Part shown: in pieces, positions 1 through 11,430 of the stretch
Numbering within the stretch: position 1 is the first letter of the stretch
How the letters are laid out: every line of letters starts with the position of its first letter
From: Shinisaurus crocodilurus
Lineage: Eukaryota > Chordata > Lepidosauria > Squamata > Shinisauridae
Length of the DNA: 64,000 nt
Direction of reading: 5' to 3'
Assembly (NCBI GenBank): GCA_021292165.1
Contig: CM037880.1
Coordinates: 181,867,085 to 181,931,084, forward strand
Program-made: the position numbers and the translations under genes
Notes under the pieces: generated by a model
What the model saw: the letters and a program-made list of their open reading frames with translations, nothing else
Databases searched by the model: none
What the model was told of the DNA's origin: nothing

Positions 1-888
1 CCAGAGGAAAGGCCCAGACCTGAAGTAGGGGGGCAGGATGGAGGCAGGACGTGGGCCATCCACGTCACGGGCAGTGAGCAATGGAGTGGTGGCCATCTGA
101 GGGAGCACAACCTCGGACAAGCGTCCTGCAGAGAGAGTGCCCGGAGGTGGTGCCCGGCAGCTGGCAGCTCCGGAGGATGAAGAGGGGGGCGGTGGCAGCG
201 GCGGCGGCAGCAGCAGCCCCCAGGGGGCCATGGGAAAGCAGCAGCCCATCAGCGGGAGAGAAGGGGCAGCTCTGTGCTGGGGGTCAGGAGGAATCCGGAG
301 TCCAGATTCAGGCCTGGTTGAAACTGAGCTTCTTGGCTGGAGGCGCATCCCCCAAACCCTCGATGCCCACCAAGTCACTGTGGGCATTTGAGTCATTCAG
401 AGCACTGAGTGTCACATCAGATGCTGCTTTCTGCTTCTTCATAGGCGGAGCTGCGGGGTCGGGGAGCCCGCCAACTCCTGGGGCAGAGGGGGGAGCCGGC
501 GCTGGCAGCGGCTGCCGCCCCTTGCAAGCTGCCTTCCTTGAGAACTCGGCAGGGAGGGGCAACCCACTGTCCTTGTAGGCTTTGCGTTTGGCTGCCCCTT
601 TCAGCTGGGCCACGGTCCGGTCTTTGATGAGTGCGCTGATGCGGTTTAGATCGTCTCCAAAATGCTGGACGGATGCCCATAACAGGGAGATCTCCACGTC
701 TGTCCATTTGGCCCCCGCTGGGGAGGAGTCGGCCACAGGGTGCAGCTGCATCGTCAGTTCGCCCAGCTTGGTTAAAGCGGCTCCAGCAGCGGAGAAAATC
801 TCACCCACCTTGGTGGAGGCCGAGGGTCATGGCAGACCTCCTCGCTGCCACCAAGGCCGGGGCTGGCGAGGGGAAGGGAAAGAAGGGC
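1..888 (-). mobile_element. BAP18: BAP18 processed retrocopy, left copy, cut by the window edge
   Basis: This is the left member of the duplicated retrocopy. It is antisense to the window and lacks its 3' end only because the window begins inside its 3'UTR. The sequence matches 57060-57946 closely. Its 5' end is marked by the flanking CATATAGTCTTTTT at 889-902, which is the same 14-bp sequence that flanks both ends of the complete right copy. There are no introns, consistent with reverse transcription of a spliced mRNA. Confidence 0.85.
308..830 (-). pseudogene. BAP18: BAP18 (C17orf49) retrocopy coding region, frameshifted near the start
   Basis: The minus strand encodes a protein recognisable as BAP18, the 18-kDa BPTF-associated subunit of nucleosome-remodelling and MLL1-type complexes. 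It would carry an N-terminal segment ending in [13 protein letters not shown], a single SANT/Myb-like domain ([16 protein letters not shown]), a proline-rich linker, and the conserved tail with KKQKA, LSALND and PPAKKL. The start codon is at 828-830 and the TGA at 308-310. Compared with the right copy there is one extra G around 824-826 (CGAGGG versus CGAGG), which puts a stop nine codons after the ATG. The first Met downstream in the correct frame is at 808, so an N-truncated 166-residue product is the longest one left. The extra base could be a genuine mutation or a consensus error. Confidence 0.85.
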
Positions 889-902
889 CATATAGTCTTT
901 TT
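889..902. repeat. Target-site duplication at the 5' end of the left BAP18 retrocopy
   Basis: CATATAGTCTTTTT directly abuts the 5' end of the minus-strand retrocopy. The same 14 bases occur at 56683-56696 and 57947-57960 around the complete copy. Confidence 0.75.
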
Positions 903-1477
903 GTGTTTAAATTACACTGGTTTGGAAGAGGGTGGCAGATTTGCTGTTTCAAACTTCCCTACCTCACCTAGAAAAATGTTTTTGGACAGAATATTCCCGC
1001 AATTCTGATATTTCAGCTGTCATAATAGACAAAGCCAATTGCACCCTCACTGTTTTTACTCTGGCATCTCTTCTGCATTCCCTTCACTTAAGGCTGATCC
1101 AAATGTCTGGTCTCCCTCAATTTCTCAACATTCAGGGAGCGATCATGGGTGGGGGTGGAAACCAAGACAAAGATTGGGAGAAAGGTGTGGAGGTTCAGGA
1201 GGAGCTACAGAAGTTCAGGGAATGCTATGCATATCATAGTACAAGGTGGTCCCAAGGCTTCATTCCATCTTATTCCCACCTCCCCCTCCCACAACCCCAT
1301 GGGAGCAACCCTCTTATTTCCATACAGTGCCACTGGTAGGGATGCAACATCTTCCCTGGGACATTAGCAGCTGGCACAAACCATTTTCATTCAAAGCACA
1401 AAGTGTGCAGTAGCTGTGATGCCAGCTGGCATTTAGCCAAGCCACAGTTTCATTATCCTCTCATAATTCTCATAGAG
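903..1477. other. Non-genic stretch between retrocopy and MITE
   Basis: I see no gene or recognised repeat here. Open frames on the plus strand are short and not protein-like. The same stretch follows the right retrocopy (57961-58536) with a few small indels, including a TTCA repeat difference near 1389. Confidence 0.5.
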
Positions 1478-1705
1478 TTTGGGTGTCCACTTACATATTG
1501 CCAGAAAAGAGGAACTGCATCACCAAAAAAGAGGGCACCAATTTACATAACATTTGCATGTGCTAGTGTATAGAGAGATGCTCATTTAGAAATAATAACT
1601 ATAATTTAAACAGAAATGCAATACATCTCACCATAGCGGGCAAGACAGACCAGGTGATCTGTGTGCCTGCTCAGTCTGCTGTCTGAGGTGCTAACCAGGT
1701 GCTAA
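1478..1705 (-). mobile_element. Partial TAGGGTGGYCA-type DNA element (hAT-like MITE)
   Basis: Reverse complement of the central and 3' part of a family with other copies at 3411, 22074, 27640 and 52888. Shared landmarks are a CTGGACAGCAGACTGA-like segment, GTGAGATGTATTG, and a run of ATTTGCAT/ATGCAAAT with a TTGGTG box. The 5' terminus is missing. Confidence 0.6.
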
Positions 1706-1806
1706 CTAGTCTGAAGGCCCCCAATCTCCCTAAAAAAAAATTAAAATAATAATAATACAAACCTATGTTCGCAATTTTGTGTGTGCAAAAAAAGGGGGGA
1801 AAGGTT

Positions 1807-1855
1807 CTGACAGCCACTTCAAGGTGCCACTCGGGCACTTTGAAGGGGCTGTCAG
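1807..1855. repeat. Strong hairpin, 22-bp arms and 5-nt loop
   Basis: Left arm 1807-1828 and right arm 1834-1855 pair at 20 of 22 positions. It begins CTGACAGCCACTTC and ends GGGGCTGTCAG. The duplicate at 58864-58912 is identical. It lies between an A-rich stretch and the plus-strand BAP18 3'UTR fragment. It may be the core of an unrecognised small palindromic element. Confidence 0.7.
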
Positions 1856-1961
1856 TGGCTGTCAAAACAGGGGGGAAAGGTTAAAATGCAAAAAAAGTCA
1901 CAGGGAGCTTAAAATGGCTCTCGGTCGCAGCAGGGAGGGAGAGATGACTTGGGCCTGCCAT

Positions 1962-2232
1962 GGCATGGGAGTGGGGGGCAGGAGAGCTCCGCAGGGAGTC
2001 GGGCTCAGCCCCCCCGCCCTCCCGCCCTCCCCACATGATGGACATGGTCAGAACTTGGCCTGTGTCCTTCTGTCCCCCTCCCCAGTGTGGCCGGACTCCT
2101 TTGTAAATGGGGAGGGGACATCCTCTTGAGCCCCCCCCTCCGGGTCTGACCCCTGCAGTACTGTATCAGCCCCTCGCTTTGGATGCTCTTTTGTCATATG
2201 GTTGCAATAAAAGCTCTCCGTCTCCTAAAAAA
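1962..2232 (+). mobile_element. 5'-truncated BAP18 retrocopy, 3'UTR only, plus strand (left copy)
   Basis: About 270 bases are the reverse complement of the last part of the complete retrocopy (56714-56960), beginning at GGCATGGGAGTGGGG and ending CTCCGTCTCCT followed by six As. It retains the AATAAA signal at 2206-2211. No coding sequence is included. I could not find a convincing target-site duplication. It lies head to head with the minus-strand retrocopy, about 1.06 kb away. Confidence 0.8.
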
Positions 2233-3410
2233 GTATGGTGTCCCCTGGGATACTGCCTGGAGGACTAGGGGGAAGGAGGGGAAGGGAGGGGAGCAAACAA
2301 CCCACAATGAGCCCGATATTTGTCAGGCACACCGTGGGTAGTTTGCAGAAGAACCAACCCACTGTGGCTTATTGCCAGGATGGGTTGTCACGACGTGCAA
2401 ACCAACCCATTATGAGTTGTTGCATCCAAAGTGAAAATCTGTAAGCTGGCAAATGTGTTCTGATACAAAAGTGCTAAGTGCTCTTGAATTGTACTGAAGC
2501 AAATACAGATGGGCAAAATCCAGATCTTATAGGCTATGTTATTCTAATGGTTGTTTTCAAAGATGTGAACAGAAATGCCAAGCTCTTAAACAGGATTCTT
2601 TTTCTCAGTACATACTGGTTTCAGACCAAGAACAGAAATCAACATTTAAAAGAGATAATAGTTTCTCTCAAACTATGGCCCATTTCCAGCATGGGAAAAA
2701 CCAGGAACATTTCTCTTTGGGGTTCACCTTGCTACCTGGTGTTTACTAAGACTTTTTTATTAGTTGGTTATGTTTGCACAATGCCATTGAATCCTTGATT
2801 CTGGTGAAGAGTGGATTAAATAATATTTCTTGAAATCAGAAATGGAATGTTGTGAGAAAACTGCAGCAGTTCTCTAACTTTTACCATTGTTTCAAAAAAG
2901 GCCTAGCACTTGAGACAAATGTATTAAAGATTATAACAAGAGAAACATTTTGAAGGGCTTTATACCGCAATTTTAGTGGGCAAATTATGAATAAGAACAT
3001 AACGTGCCTATGCCCGCATGGTTATGGTCTCAGTCTCACACCCACAATATAATGGGGCATAAAACACAATAGGCCAGTTTGCACATCATGGTAGGGTGGC
3101 GTGGGTTAATTCACCCATGGGGCGCTGCAGCATGCACTGGCCACCATTTGAATGTGCATGCCATGGCAGGTGTGTGCTGTGATTTTTCATGTCATGCGAA
3201 CCTGGACTGCATGGGTTATGTGAGGGGCTAAACAACCCTTGGATAATAACCCTAAAACAACCCACTCAATATCTCCAAATATATGTTTCATCCAGACCTA
3301 AGCAATCCTACTAAAACTATTAGTTTTAAAAATAATTATAATTTAAAAGCATTTAAAAGTTAAAAATGTCTGCCCCCTCCCCATTCTGGGCCACACTTAT
3401 TGTCTCTTTA
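2233..3410. other. Non-genic stretch
   Basis: No gene seen. Between 2300 and 2410 three short related phrases around CAACCCAC and CCAACCCA recur, possibly remains of an old repeat. The stretch is duplicated at 59289-60467 with small indels. Confidence 0.4.
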
Positions 3411-3773
3411 TAGGGTGGTCATGTGTCCTCTTTTACAGAGGACAGTCCTCCATCTGAAGGCATCCTCTGTGTTGAAAGTTTGTCATCCTGTTCAATTCCA
3501 GTTTTAAAGATGAAGAACCCACTAGAACACATGCCCATCAACACTCAGCATCTGGGCAGCTGAGGTGAACAGGCGGGCACACGCACAGGTCACCTGATCA
3601 CAGTCTTCTGTGCTATAGTGAGATGTACTGTAATTCTCCCAAAATTATAATAATTATAATTTCTAAATTTGCATGTCTTTTATGCAAATGTATGCAAATT
3701 TTATGCAGATTGGTGTCCCTCTCTTTTGGGTGGTGCGTTTCCTTCTTTTTAGTGATTCATAAGTGGCCACCCT
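3411..3773 (+). mobile_element. Near-complete TAGGGTGGYCA-type non-autonomous DNA transposon
   Basis: Starts TAGGGTGGTCATGTG and ends AAGTGGCCACCCT, so the ends form a short imperfect terminal inverted repeat. The interior has the family landmarks: TTTACAGAGGACAG near the left end, GTGAGATGTACTG in the middle and repeated ATGCAAAT before TTGGTGTCC. Size and ends suggest a hAT-type MITE, but I see no 8-bp duplication. Confidence 0.65.
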
Positions 3774-6220
3774 CCATAGAAATCATCTGGACCTATCAGA
3801 TCATTTAAAAAAATCTAGTGGAATGTCCCCCCTGCCCAAATTAAACTCAGATTTCCAGACAGGACAGGGGCAGGGGTGAGATTCACTCACACAAATGACT
3901 TGCCAGATGAGGTAACGGCATACGTGCCGGCCTTCAGTGTGCTTAGGATTGCAACGGAATGGTCTGATACTAAGGAGTGGTTTAATTTAGCATCTCAAAG
4001 AGAGATCACTCTAAGGCTGGGTCAAGTTCCAGTGCCAGCACATGGGAACACTGTTGTGTTAGCACAACAGCTCATAAGATTAGCCTGTGTTTTTAATGTT
4101 TACCACTTCCCCTACCAGAATAGCTTGCAGATTTCCCAGCTGATAAAATAGGAACTTGCTCCATTTCTTGATAAAGGTAAGTGTCATTCTTTCTTAAATT
4201 TAAAAGCCGTTTGGTCATTCCCTTAACAAGACGGCATTGGAGATAGTAACTTGCTGGCTGAAACACAACCCCTATGTGTGGAAGACTTCTTAACAGTTTG
4301 CTACAGTCTCACTGATTTAAGATATTGCTTCCATCACAGGCTTTGGTGGAGAATGAAACTCTTCTCGTGATTTCCTTTTAGATTTCACAGGCTCCCGTTG
4401 TACTTTCCAAATGCTTCGGTCGTCTATTTCAAAGTGTGTGTGTGTGTGTGTGTGTTATAACAGGAAAGCTATTTGCAGTGATGACAAGCATGAAAAGAAA
4501 GAGCAGGTGTAAATAAGAGTCTTATAGGAAAACATAGTTTGCTTGAGCAACAATTGGAGGCAGCCATTTATTATTAAGTGCTGTAGCCAAAATAAAGAAA
4601 ATGTACAAAATGCAAAAGGCATCTGTCTCAATAAAAGCTGCCCCAAAGTGATACATGCCCTGTCAACTTGTACAATCTGCAGAGGCCAGATGTCTTTCGA
4701 AGATATATATTTTTTAAGGCCTGGGCAATGACATTTAAGGTCTGTGGTTTCATTGATAGTCTTTTATGTAGCTGCTGTTGGGAAATCTGAGAGATTAATT
4801 CAGCTCAGAGCTTCGTGAAGATAATGACCAAGAATCTCAGGTTGTTAGCTCTGTATAGAATATGAACTTTCCCAGGGTACTCTTTGTACTTTAGCATAGT
4901 GGCTGGGAATGTAAAGCAAATGCAAATGCTATGGTGAATGAAGTGTTCTCCAAATGTGAGTGTCCTTTTAACCATTTGTATTTCTGGTGTGAAGTAGGGC
5001 TGGTGAAAAACAGTGATTTGATGAAAAATTAGTGAAATGGACTCAGTAACGTGAGCAGGAAAAGTTTCATGAAATGCCCCCCACATAGTCTTGCTGATTC
5101 ATTTTGCCGATTCTTCAGTACATTTACCCTAGGAGTAAGCCCCATTGAACTCAGTGCTGTCAATGGGGCTTATTTCTGCATGCTAAGGCTGCACTGCTAA
5201 TTTCTGATTCCTCCCTCCCTTCAAAATATAGCATGGAACACATTTTAAACCTTTTGGGTTTGCTTTCAAATAAAGCATGTTGGGGGTTTCTTCTTCTTTA
5301 TTTCACCCTTTTGCAGGAACAAACAAACACAAAACAATGAAATTAAACAGCCCATTGCAATGTGAGTAAAAGAGCTTCCAGATTATTATTAGTTCAAGCA
5401 AGCCTTAGTGTGCAGTCAGTGATGAAACATCTTAGCCCTATGACTTACCTCAACGTATGAGCAGGGAGCAGGTCTGTGCCATATAGACCCATCTGCAACA
5501 TTATACATGTAATATCACACACACATACACACACACACACACACAGAATCCACATGTACAGCGTACTACAGCCAGACAGATTCACACTGTATTTGCTGAT
5601 GCCTGGGGGTGAAGTAGCACATGGGAAGACACCATGTGGCAAACGATCCTGTGCCCTTCTTCCTGATACCTTTCCCCAAACATCCCAACCCCCGAGAAAA
5701 GGAATTGGCTACTGAAGAAGAGCTCCTATGAGCTCTGCTCTTGATTGCAGTGGGATAATAAGGGGGGGAAAAGCCCTACCACCTTGTTTTCCACAGGTAA
5801 GCTACACTGGTTGGCAAATTTTGGTGCATAACCTCCTGAAAATTGGCAAAATGGTGTTTGATTTTTCAGTCTCTGAATGGGGCTGCAAAATTCAGGCACC
5901 GTTTCATCACAGACCTTCTGTGTGTGTTAGCTTTTTACTTGGTACACAGATAGTACTTCAAGAATGGGGTTCTTGACGTATTGGAATGAAGCATTATGCC
6001 ATCCATTAGGGTGGTTTCTGCTCTGTACTAGCTGTTCTGTTCCGGGATACTTCCTGTGAGCTTCCCAGGGAAAGCAATATGGTTTCTCCACCTGGACAGT
6101 ACATGAAAGTCATGGGACTGAACTGCATAAAGTGACTCATGCAATGAATGTCTGAATCATTGCATAAGATGCTTATCCAGTGAACTGCTCTAGTATAGCA
6201 TGGCCTTATGGAGAGTAACT
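3774..6220. other. Non-genic, partly A/T-rich stretch with simple repeats
   Basis: No supported gene. A 92-codon frame at 3876-4151 is open in both duplicates but resembles nothing I know. A (TG)n run lies at 4433-4454 and a (CA)n run at 5518-5546. A short palindromic MITE-like element lies at about 5110-5195, with arms around AGTAAGCCCCATTGAA. The block is duplicated at 60827-63276. Confidence 0.5.
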
Positions 6221-6228
6221 GATTAGTG

Positions 6229-6359
6229 CAGCCTTTCCCAACCTGGTGCTGCCCAGATGTTTATGATTCCCATCAACCTCAGCCAAGATGGCCAATGGCC
6301 TGGAATGATGGGAGTTGCAGTCTAAAACATCTGGAGGTCAGCAGGTTGCCCACAACCTG
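6229..6359 (+). mobile_element. hAT-type MITE, 131 bp, TSD GATTAGTG
   Basis: Begins CAGCCTTTCCCAACCTGG and ends GCCCACAACCTG, giving the CAG...CTG termini typical of hAT elements. Long imperfect inverted repeats include CCCAGATGTTT and AAACATCTGG. It is flanked by an exact 8-bp duplication GATTAGTG at 6221-6228 and 6360-6367. Related but degenerate copies lie near 14975, 38740 and 41588. The duplicate is at 63285-63414. Confidence 0.85.
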
Positions 6360-6367
6360 GATTAGTG

Positions 6368-7934
6368 CTTTTTACATGTCAAGTTGAATTGAGTGATAGC
6401 GCAAGTTACAGGAAGGAGGAGGCTGAGAAATGAGCTCCATCAATTCAGGAATCCTTGAATCATTATGAGCCAACACCACCATCCCCTCTTGATCTGGTTC
6501 AGTCTATAATGTCTGGAACCAGCTACCAGTTTCCCTTTTCCCTGCTTCCCATACTTACCAAGTTGCGAGGGCGAAACTAGGCAGCAGAAAGAGCTGGCTA
6601 AAGTCAGAGCTCTTCCTAAATTACTGAGTAACTACAAAGAGGGCATCTGACTAGAGATGCATCTGCACCCTGCTTCTCACCCCCCAAAAGACTGATCCTC
6701 TGAAGCATTCCAATCAAATATAAACATTTTAGCTATGGTGAATATTTTGCTGAAACAGCTGATAGATATTACTCAAAATATGAGTTTAATCCACATCTTC
6801 ATACTGTTTAATTCGTTCTCATCCCAGAAGCTTTGCTCTCTTGCTTGATTTGCTCTTCTTCTAGGCATCCTTTTGCCTAGTTAATGCCTTACTGAATTTG
6901 GTAAATCATTGCTCTCTAAGCAACCTGCCTGAGCAGTCTTTACCTTCTGGCATTAAGTTGTTTGTGCTGCCTATATCTCAGAATTAAAAACTGAAACAAT
7001 CCCTTAGCTGCATAGGAAGAACTATAGTTAAAATAAGAATCTTCTTTGAAATAGACTTAAAATGAATGAAGATGAGAGAATTACTTGGGAATACAGAGTT
7101 CAAAGTAGTTGATTATAAAACTGCCCCAGGAACACTGAGGATCTTAAGGAAGGAAATTTAAACATGATCCAAGGTTAAAAGTCTTGTTTTGGATCTAGCA
7201 TTATCTGTTGTTTAAATGCTGATGGAAGAAGGAAGTAAATATTTCTAGCTCGTAGCCTGAAGCTGAACTATTGTTGAAAACTGCAGTTCAAAGATTTCTT
7301 TCAAGTTAGTGATTCTTGCTGACTTGTGGAGTTAAGCACACAATTTTGGGTCTCTCTGCCCAAAGCAGTTAGGAAGCTAGTTATCTGCTCCTCCTTCTCC
7401 TCCTCCTCCTTCTTCAGGACAGCTTAAAAACCTGATTAAAGACAAGGAGTTGTATCCAATGAGTTGTATCTAATGTCAGTCTAGTTTATGTCCCATTCAT
7501 TTCAATAGGTCCGCCTAAGTAGGACTAAAATTGTTAAACTCTTATACCATGTGACTATTCTGTTTGATTTATGAAGGTAAAATAATTTTAAATACTTTTT
7601 TCTCTCTCAAGTCCTTTGATTTAACATTGTCTGCCAGTACAATAGCTATCAGACCCACCGAAAGCAAAAGCCCAGGTGTATTCTCTTGATGGATTCTTCT
7701 CACACATCCTGGTTATTACAGAGACGTCTGGTTCGCCTAGATACCAAGGGTGTGAGAATTCACCTGTAAGAGGCAAATGTGACAAAATGGCCACAAAAAG
7801 CTCAGAGAGGGCTCGCGAAGCTCCTTCTACCACTGCCACGTCCCCTCTTCCCCTGCCCCAAGACCCAATATAACTTGAGGCAGGGGGAGGAGGTGGTGGA
7901 GGCAGTAGAAGGTCCCCAAGCCCCAGTGAAGTGT
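6368..7934. other. Non-genic stretch; end of the duplicated block seen in this window
   Basis: The match to the right copy continues to 6944, which aligns with the window end at 64000. A short palindromic MITE-like element sits at about 7445-7545. No coding sequence is seen. Confidence 0.4.
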
Positions 7935-7942
7935 CTTCTCCT

Positions 7943-8088
7943 CAGTGTTTTTTTTCTGGAGAAAAGGGTACCGGAACTCTTGGATTACATTTCCTTGGGA
8001 GTAGATGGCGATTAAATTGTAATGCAATTAATAGAAGAAAAGGTGCTGGAACTCAGTTCCGGTGAGTTCCACCAGAAAAAAAGCCCTG
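7943..8088 (+). mobile_element. hAT-type MITE, 146 bp, TSD CTTCTCCT
   Basis: Starts CAGTGTTTTTTTTCTGG and ends CCAGAAAAAAAGCCCTG. The ends are inverted repeats matching at about 14 of 17 positions. An exact 8-bp duplication CTTCTCCT occurs at 7935-7942 and 8089-8096. Inside, GGTACCGGAACTC and GAACTCAGTTCCGG are further inverted motifs. Confidence 0.85.
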
Positions 8089-8096
8089 CTTCTCCT

Positions 8097-10728
8097 ACTG
8101 GGGAATGAGACTGCTACACCCAGAATCCCCAGTGGGAAACAATGTCAGAAGACCCTCGGAAGCCCTGGGCTGCCAGTGTCCACAAGGCAAGTTTCTCACG
8201 CTTTGCAGCAGGGGAAAGAGAGGTGGCAGTGGCTCACAGGACTGCAGCAAATATAGGACTTGCCAGCCCTGTTCACAATAGCTGGCAAGCAAAACTTGCT
8301 TGCCTAACCCCTGCTCACAAGAATTTGAGCAGGGTTGCTAACTTTTCCTAGTCAAATGCTTGTGACATCTTTGCATCTGCGTGTGCTCAGAGTTTCCATT
8401 GTGGATGGGAATACTAGAAACTGTAGTTTTGTATTCTTCCTTAACCAAGAGGATTAAAAACAACCACAACTACAGTCCCAGGAGTTCTCATCAGCAATAG
8501 AAGCTCAGAAGACTTAAGTGCAGAAAGTCAAGCACTCCCCTCAGCTTTAGTCAGCCCGTTGGCTACTGTTCCCACCACCACCGTCCTCCTCACAACTTGG
8601 TAAGCTTGGGGGAAAGCAAGGGAAGAGGGAGAGGGGAGGGAAACTGGCAGAGAAGAAGGCTCATCACTATCCTGGACTGTGTTTTTTCGAACATTGGGAA
8701 ACTCTCAGAAAACTGCAAGATTTTTTAGAATTATTCATAAAGGCTCAAAAACCCCATCTCTTTCTGAACTGAAATAGGTAGGATTCAACCACCACTAGTT
8801 GAATTTAATATCATATGCAAAACAGCAACCAAAAATCCACTGGTGCGCTGTTTTTTTTTTAATTGTCCTGCCTCCTGTCTGCATTTTTATTATGGAGATG
8901 TTTGAATCTAATATATGGCTATCTGAAAATGAACCAATTAAGAAAGCCCAGCAAGACTGATCAAATTTCCTGTCAATTTTTCTGCCGTAATAAATGATTT
9001 CTAAACATTTTACTGTTTCAATAAAACAGCCTGCTTCAATAAAAATGTCCCCATGTACGGCTTGTTAAGTTCACTTAAAGCAATATTGCAGGAGAAGAAC
9101 ATGGAACTGGAAGCCAGCAAAGGGCCCAATGGAGGGAAAGCAGTGATTGTCAACTGTCTACTGTAAGAAAAAAAAAAGGCCCTTCTCTTCTTCTCTGAGC
9201 CGGAGAGCAAGATAGGTAGAAGGTTAAGCAATTCCAGAGGCAAGAGAAGAGCATTACCAGAATATCTCATCTGGGGCTTCTCCTGTTGCAAGAATGTCAA
9301 CAATGCTCCCATTGCAAAGCAGGGGCTCCCAGGGAGGAGAACGACTGACAGCAACAGCACTGTTGGCCAGACATCCAGTAAGTGTGCCCCTGGGGAGCAT
9401 GGAAGGCCAGCTGGCACTCCTCTGCACCCAGCAAAATGAACTCACACCCATATGTGCATTCACTAAAATAACACGATGTGCTTCCCGCTTCCCCAAGCAC
9501 TGAGGAGTGCCAGCCCCAGCGCCACAGGATTCAGTGACCTTTGGATGGGAGAGAGAGAGAGAGAGAGAGAGAGAGCACTGGAGACTCAAAGTCCTGCTCA
9601 TGGCGGTTCAAGGACAGGGCTCCGGGGAATTAGTCAGGGTCATTACTAAAGGCAAGGTCAGTACGCAGTAGGCCTCTTTCTGGGTGAAAGTTATTGCTCA
9701 TATAAACTTTGTTATTGAAAAAAATCTGTGATAGTTGTGAACGTTCACATGTTTTAAAATTATATTCCTGTGATATGGGAATGAAGCGATGATGGAGAGC
9801 AAAAGTGGACCTTGAGAACACTTACCATTGCAAAGAGACTTGTACTGCAAAGCTTGGAAAGATTAACATCCACCACCTAGCATTCAATGGTCTGAAGATC
9901 TTAATACTCTCACTGCATTTGAACTTATATCCAACAGTCATCAGTTTCATCCGGATGCTTACGGTATTTAGATATATGGACTGCTTATATTTGAAATAGA
10001 AGTGTTGAATCTTTGCTTTGCTTTTTATTAATGGTATTGCGAACAGTTATTGTGAATAGATATGCTTTTTTGCTATATTCTTTTTCTTGTTGCTGTTTGT
10101 TTCCCCTTTAGGAGATAATCCACAGTAATTTTAAATATCCTTAAATATCTTCTTTTGTGAAGTACCTAACCCGTCACAGCGATCATGCCAGTAAATTCAC
10201 AACAGTAACCTCCAGAACAATCCTATGCATGTTTATTCAGAAGTACATCGCTCTGTCTTCAGTGGCGCTTACTCCCTGGTACGTGTGCACAGGATTGTAG
10301 TCTCATCCATTCAAAGTTACTGCTTATGGGACTTTTTGTATAAAATATTCCCCTTTTCAAATTAAGGGTGCAGTCTTATTGCAATGCCCGTAAGCCCCTG
10401 AATCCGGAGGCTCACGGGCATCCTATGCAGAGCGATCTTCACCTCCCCCCACCCTCCCGCCCTGCATTTTCCACTAGATGTGCCTGTAGCGGACGGGACC
10501 CCTTGCTCCAAAGCCCACACCCTCGATGTGTACTTCGCTCTCACCAAGTGCCCCCTTGTATGGGTCACTTCAGACTTTAAACTGTTTTCTTAAGTTGCAT
10601 TAGCCGATTATGTGTCTTAGGTCTTATATGTAGCTGTTCACCCACGTTTGTTTGTCTTTCTTAAGAGCAGTTTGTTTTATTTGATTAGTTGAATCAGGGT
10701 GCCCCTCCGTTAATTCACTTCTAACTTT
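8097..10728. other. Non-genic stretch with simple repeats and small MITE-like palindromes
   Basis: No gene is recognised. A (GA)n run lies at 9549-9575. A palindromic element at about 10210-10300 has AACAATCCTATGCATG near one end and CACAGGATTGTAG near the other. From 10366 a repeat starting AGGGTGCAGTC matches, in reverse complement, the sequence ending near 55195. Confidence 0.45.
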
Positions 10729-11318
10729 CCTGTCACCAGTCAGACTCTGGAGAATTAGAACTTTGAATAAAAAGGTTGATTTATTGTTCTAACAAAGTCT
10801 CTAAACTGATATTCAACTCAGGAACAGATAACTTGGATTTTCAACAGTTAATTCAGACTTGTTCTTTGCTTAGATTCAGGTTAAAGGCAGGCAGATGTTA
10901 TACAGTGCTCTTTGTATCAATTTGGCTTGGTTACTTGAAAGTTACAGTATCAGACCAGGGACCTTAACTGTCCCTCACACTAGTCCAGAGTTTCACCTTC
11001 TTCCTCAGACAGAAGGTCCTTCACTCCCTAAGTGGAGACTCCTGTGAATTGTTCTATACTAACACCTTCACGTTTGCTTTCTCACAATTTAGGACTAGAT
11101 TTCCTGTCTGAATTCTTCTCTTCAGTACCACCTTTCCCTACCTACTCTACTAAGCTTCCACTCCCTCTCTCACTCCAACCCACTCTCTTCCCCAACCGAC
11201 AACCAACTCCCTTAACTGCCAACTCCCTGGGGTTCTATGCTCTCGGCCTCAGCCAATCAGAGCCTCTGGAATGTTCAGGTTGGCCCCTCCCTGGGCTTCT
11301 GCCTGTCACTCCGCCACA
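10729..11318 (-). mobile_element. Candidate solo LTR in antisense orientation (ends uncertain)
   Basis: Read on the minus strand it begins TGTGGCGGAGTGACAGG, has a CTGATTGGCTGAGG CCAAT-type box early, an AATAAA near its far end and closes with CTGACTGGTGACA. That is the layout of an LTR. No 5-bp duplication is evident. Alternatively, an exact 8-bp direct repeat CCTGTCAC at 10729-10736 and 11302-11309 encloses a CAG...CTG segment, which would fit a hAT element, although its ends are not inverted repeats. Confidence 0.45.
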
Positions 11319-11430
11319 GTGCCTTTTCACCCATCTAGCTGGAGCATCTCTGAGGAGGAAGAAAGGAGGCTGGAGGGGCTGCAGGATACCTCATATCCTG
11401 ACCTCCCCGACTCCTGCCTTCCAAAGAACA

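Larger units (their letters stand above)
1..6944 (+). repeat. Left copy of the long direct repeat (partner 57060-64000)
   Basis: See the partner entry. All features in this block (retrocopy, 3'UTR fragment, hairpin, TAGGG element, hAT MITE) have a counterpart shifted by 57,056-57,059 bases. Confidence 0.93.

Noticed and set aside
81..578. 165-codon plus-strand open frame, repeated at 57140-57637
   Set aside because: It is the antisense shadow of the BAP18 coding region and 3'UTR, kept open by GC-rich composition.
3876..4151. 92-codon frame open in both duplicates (longer at 60816-61202)
   Set aside because: No recognisable domain; it is shared only because the two copies are near-identical, and the longer version depends on indels upstream.
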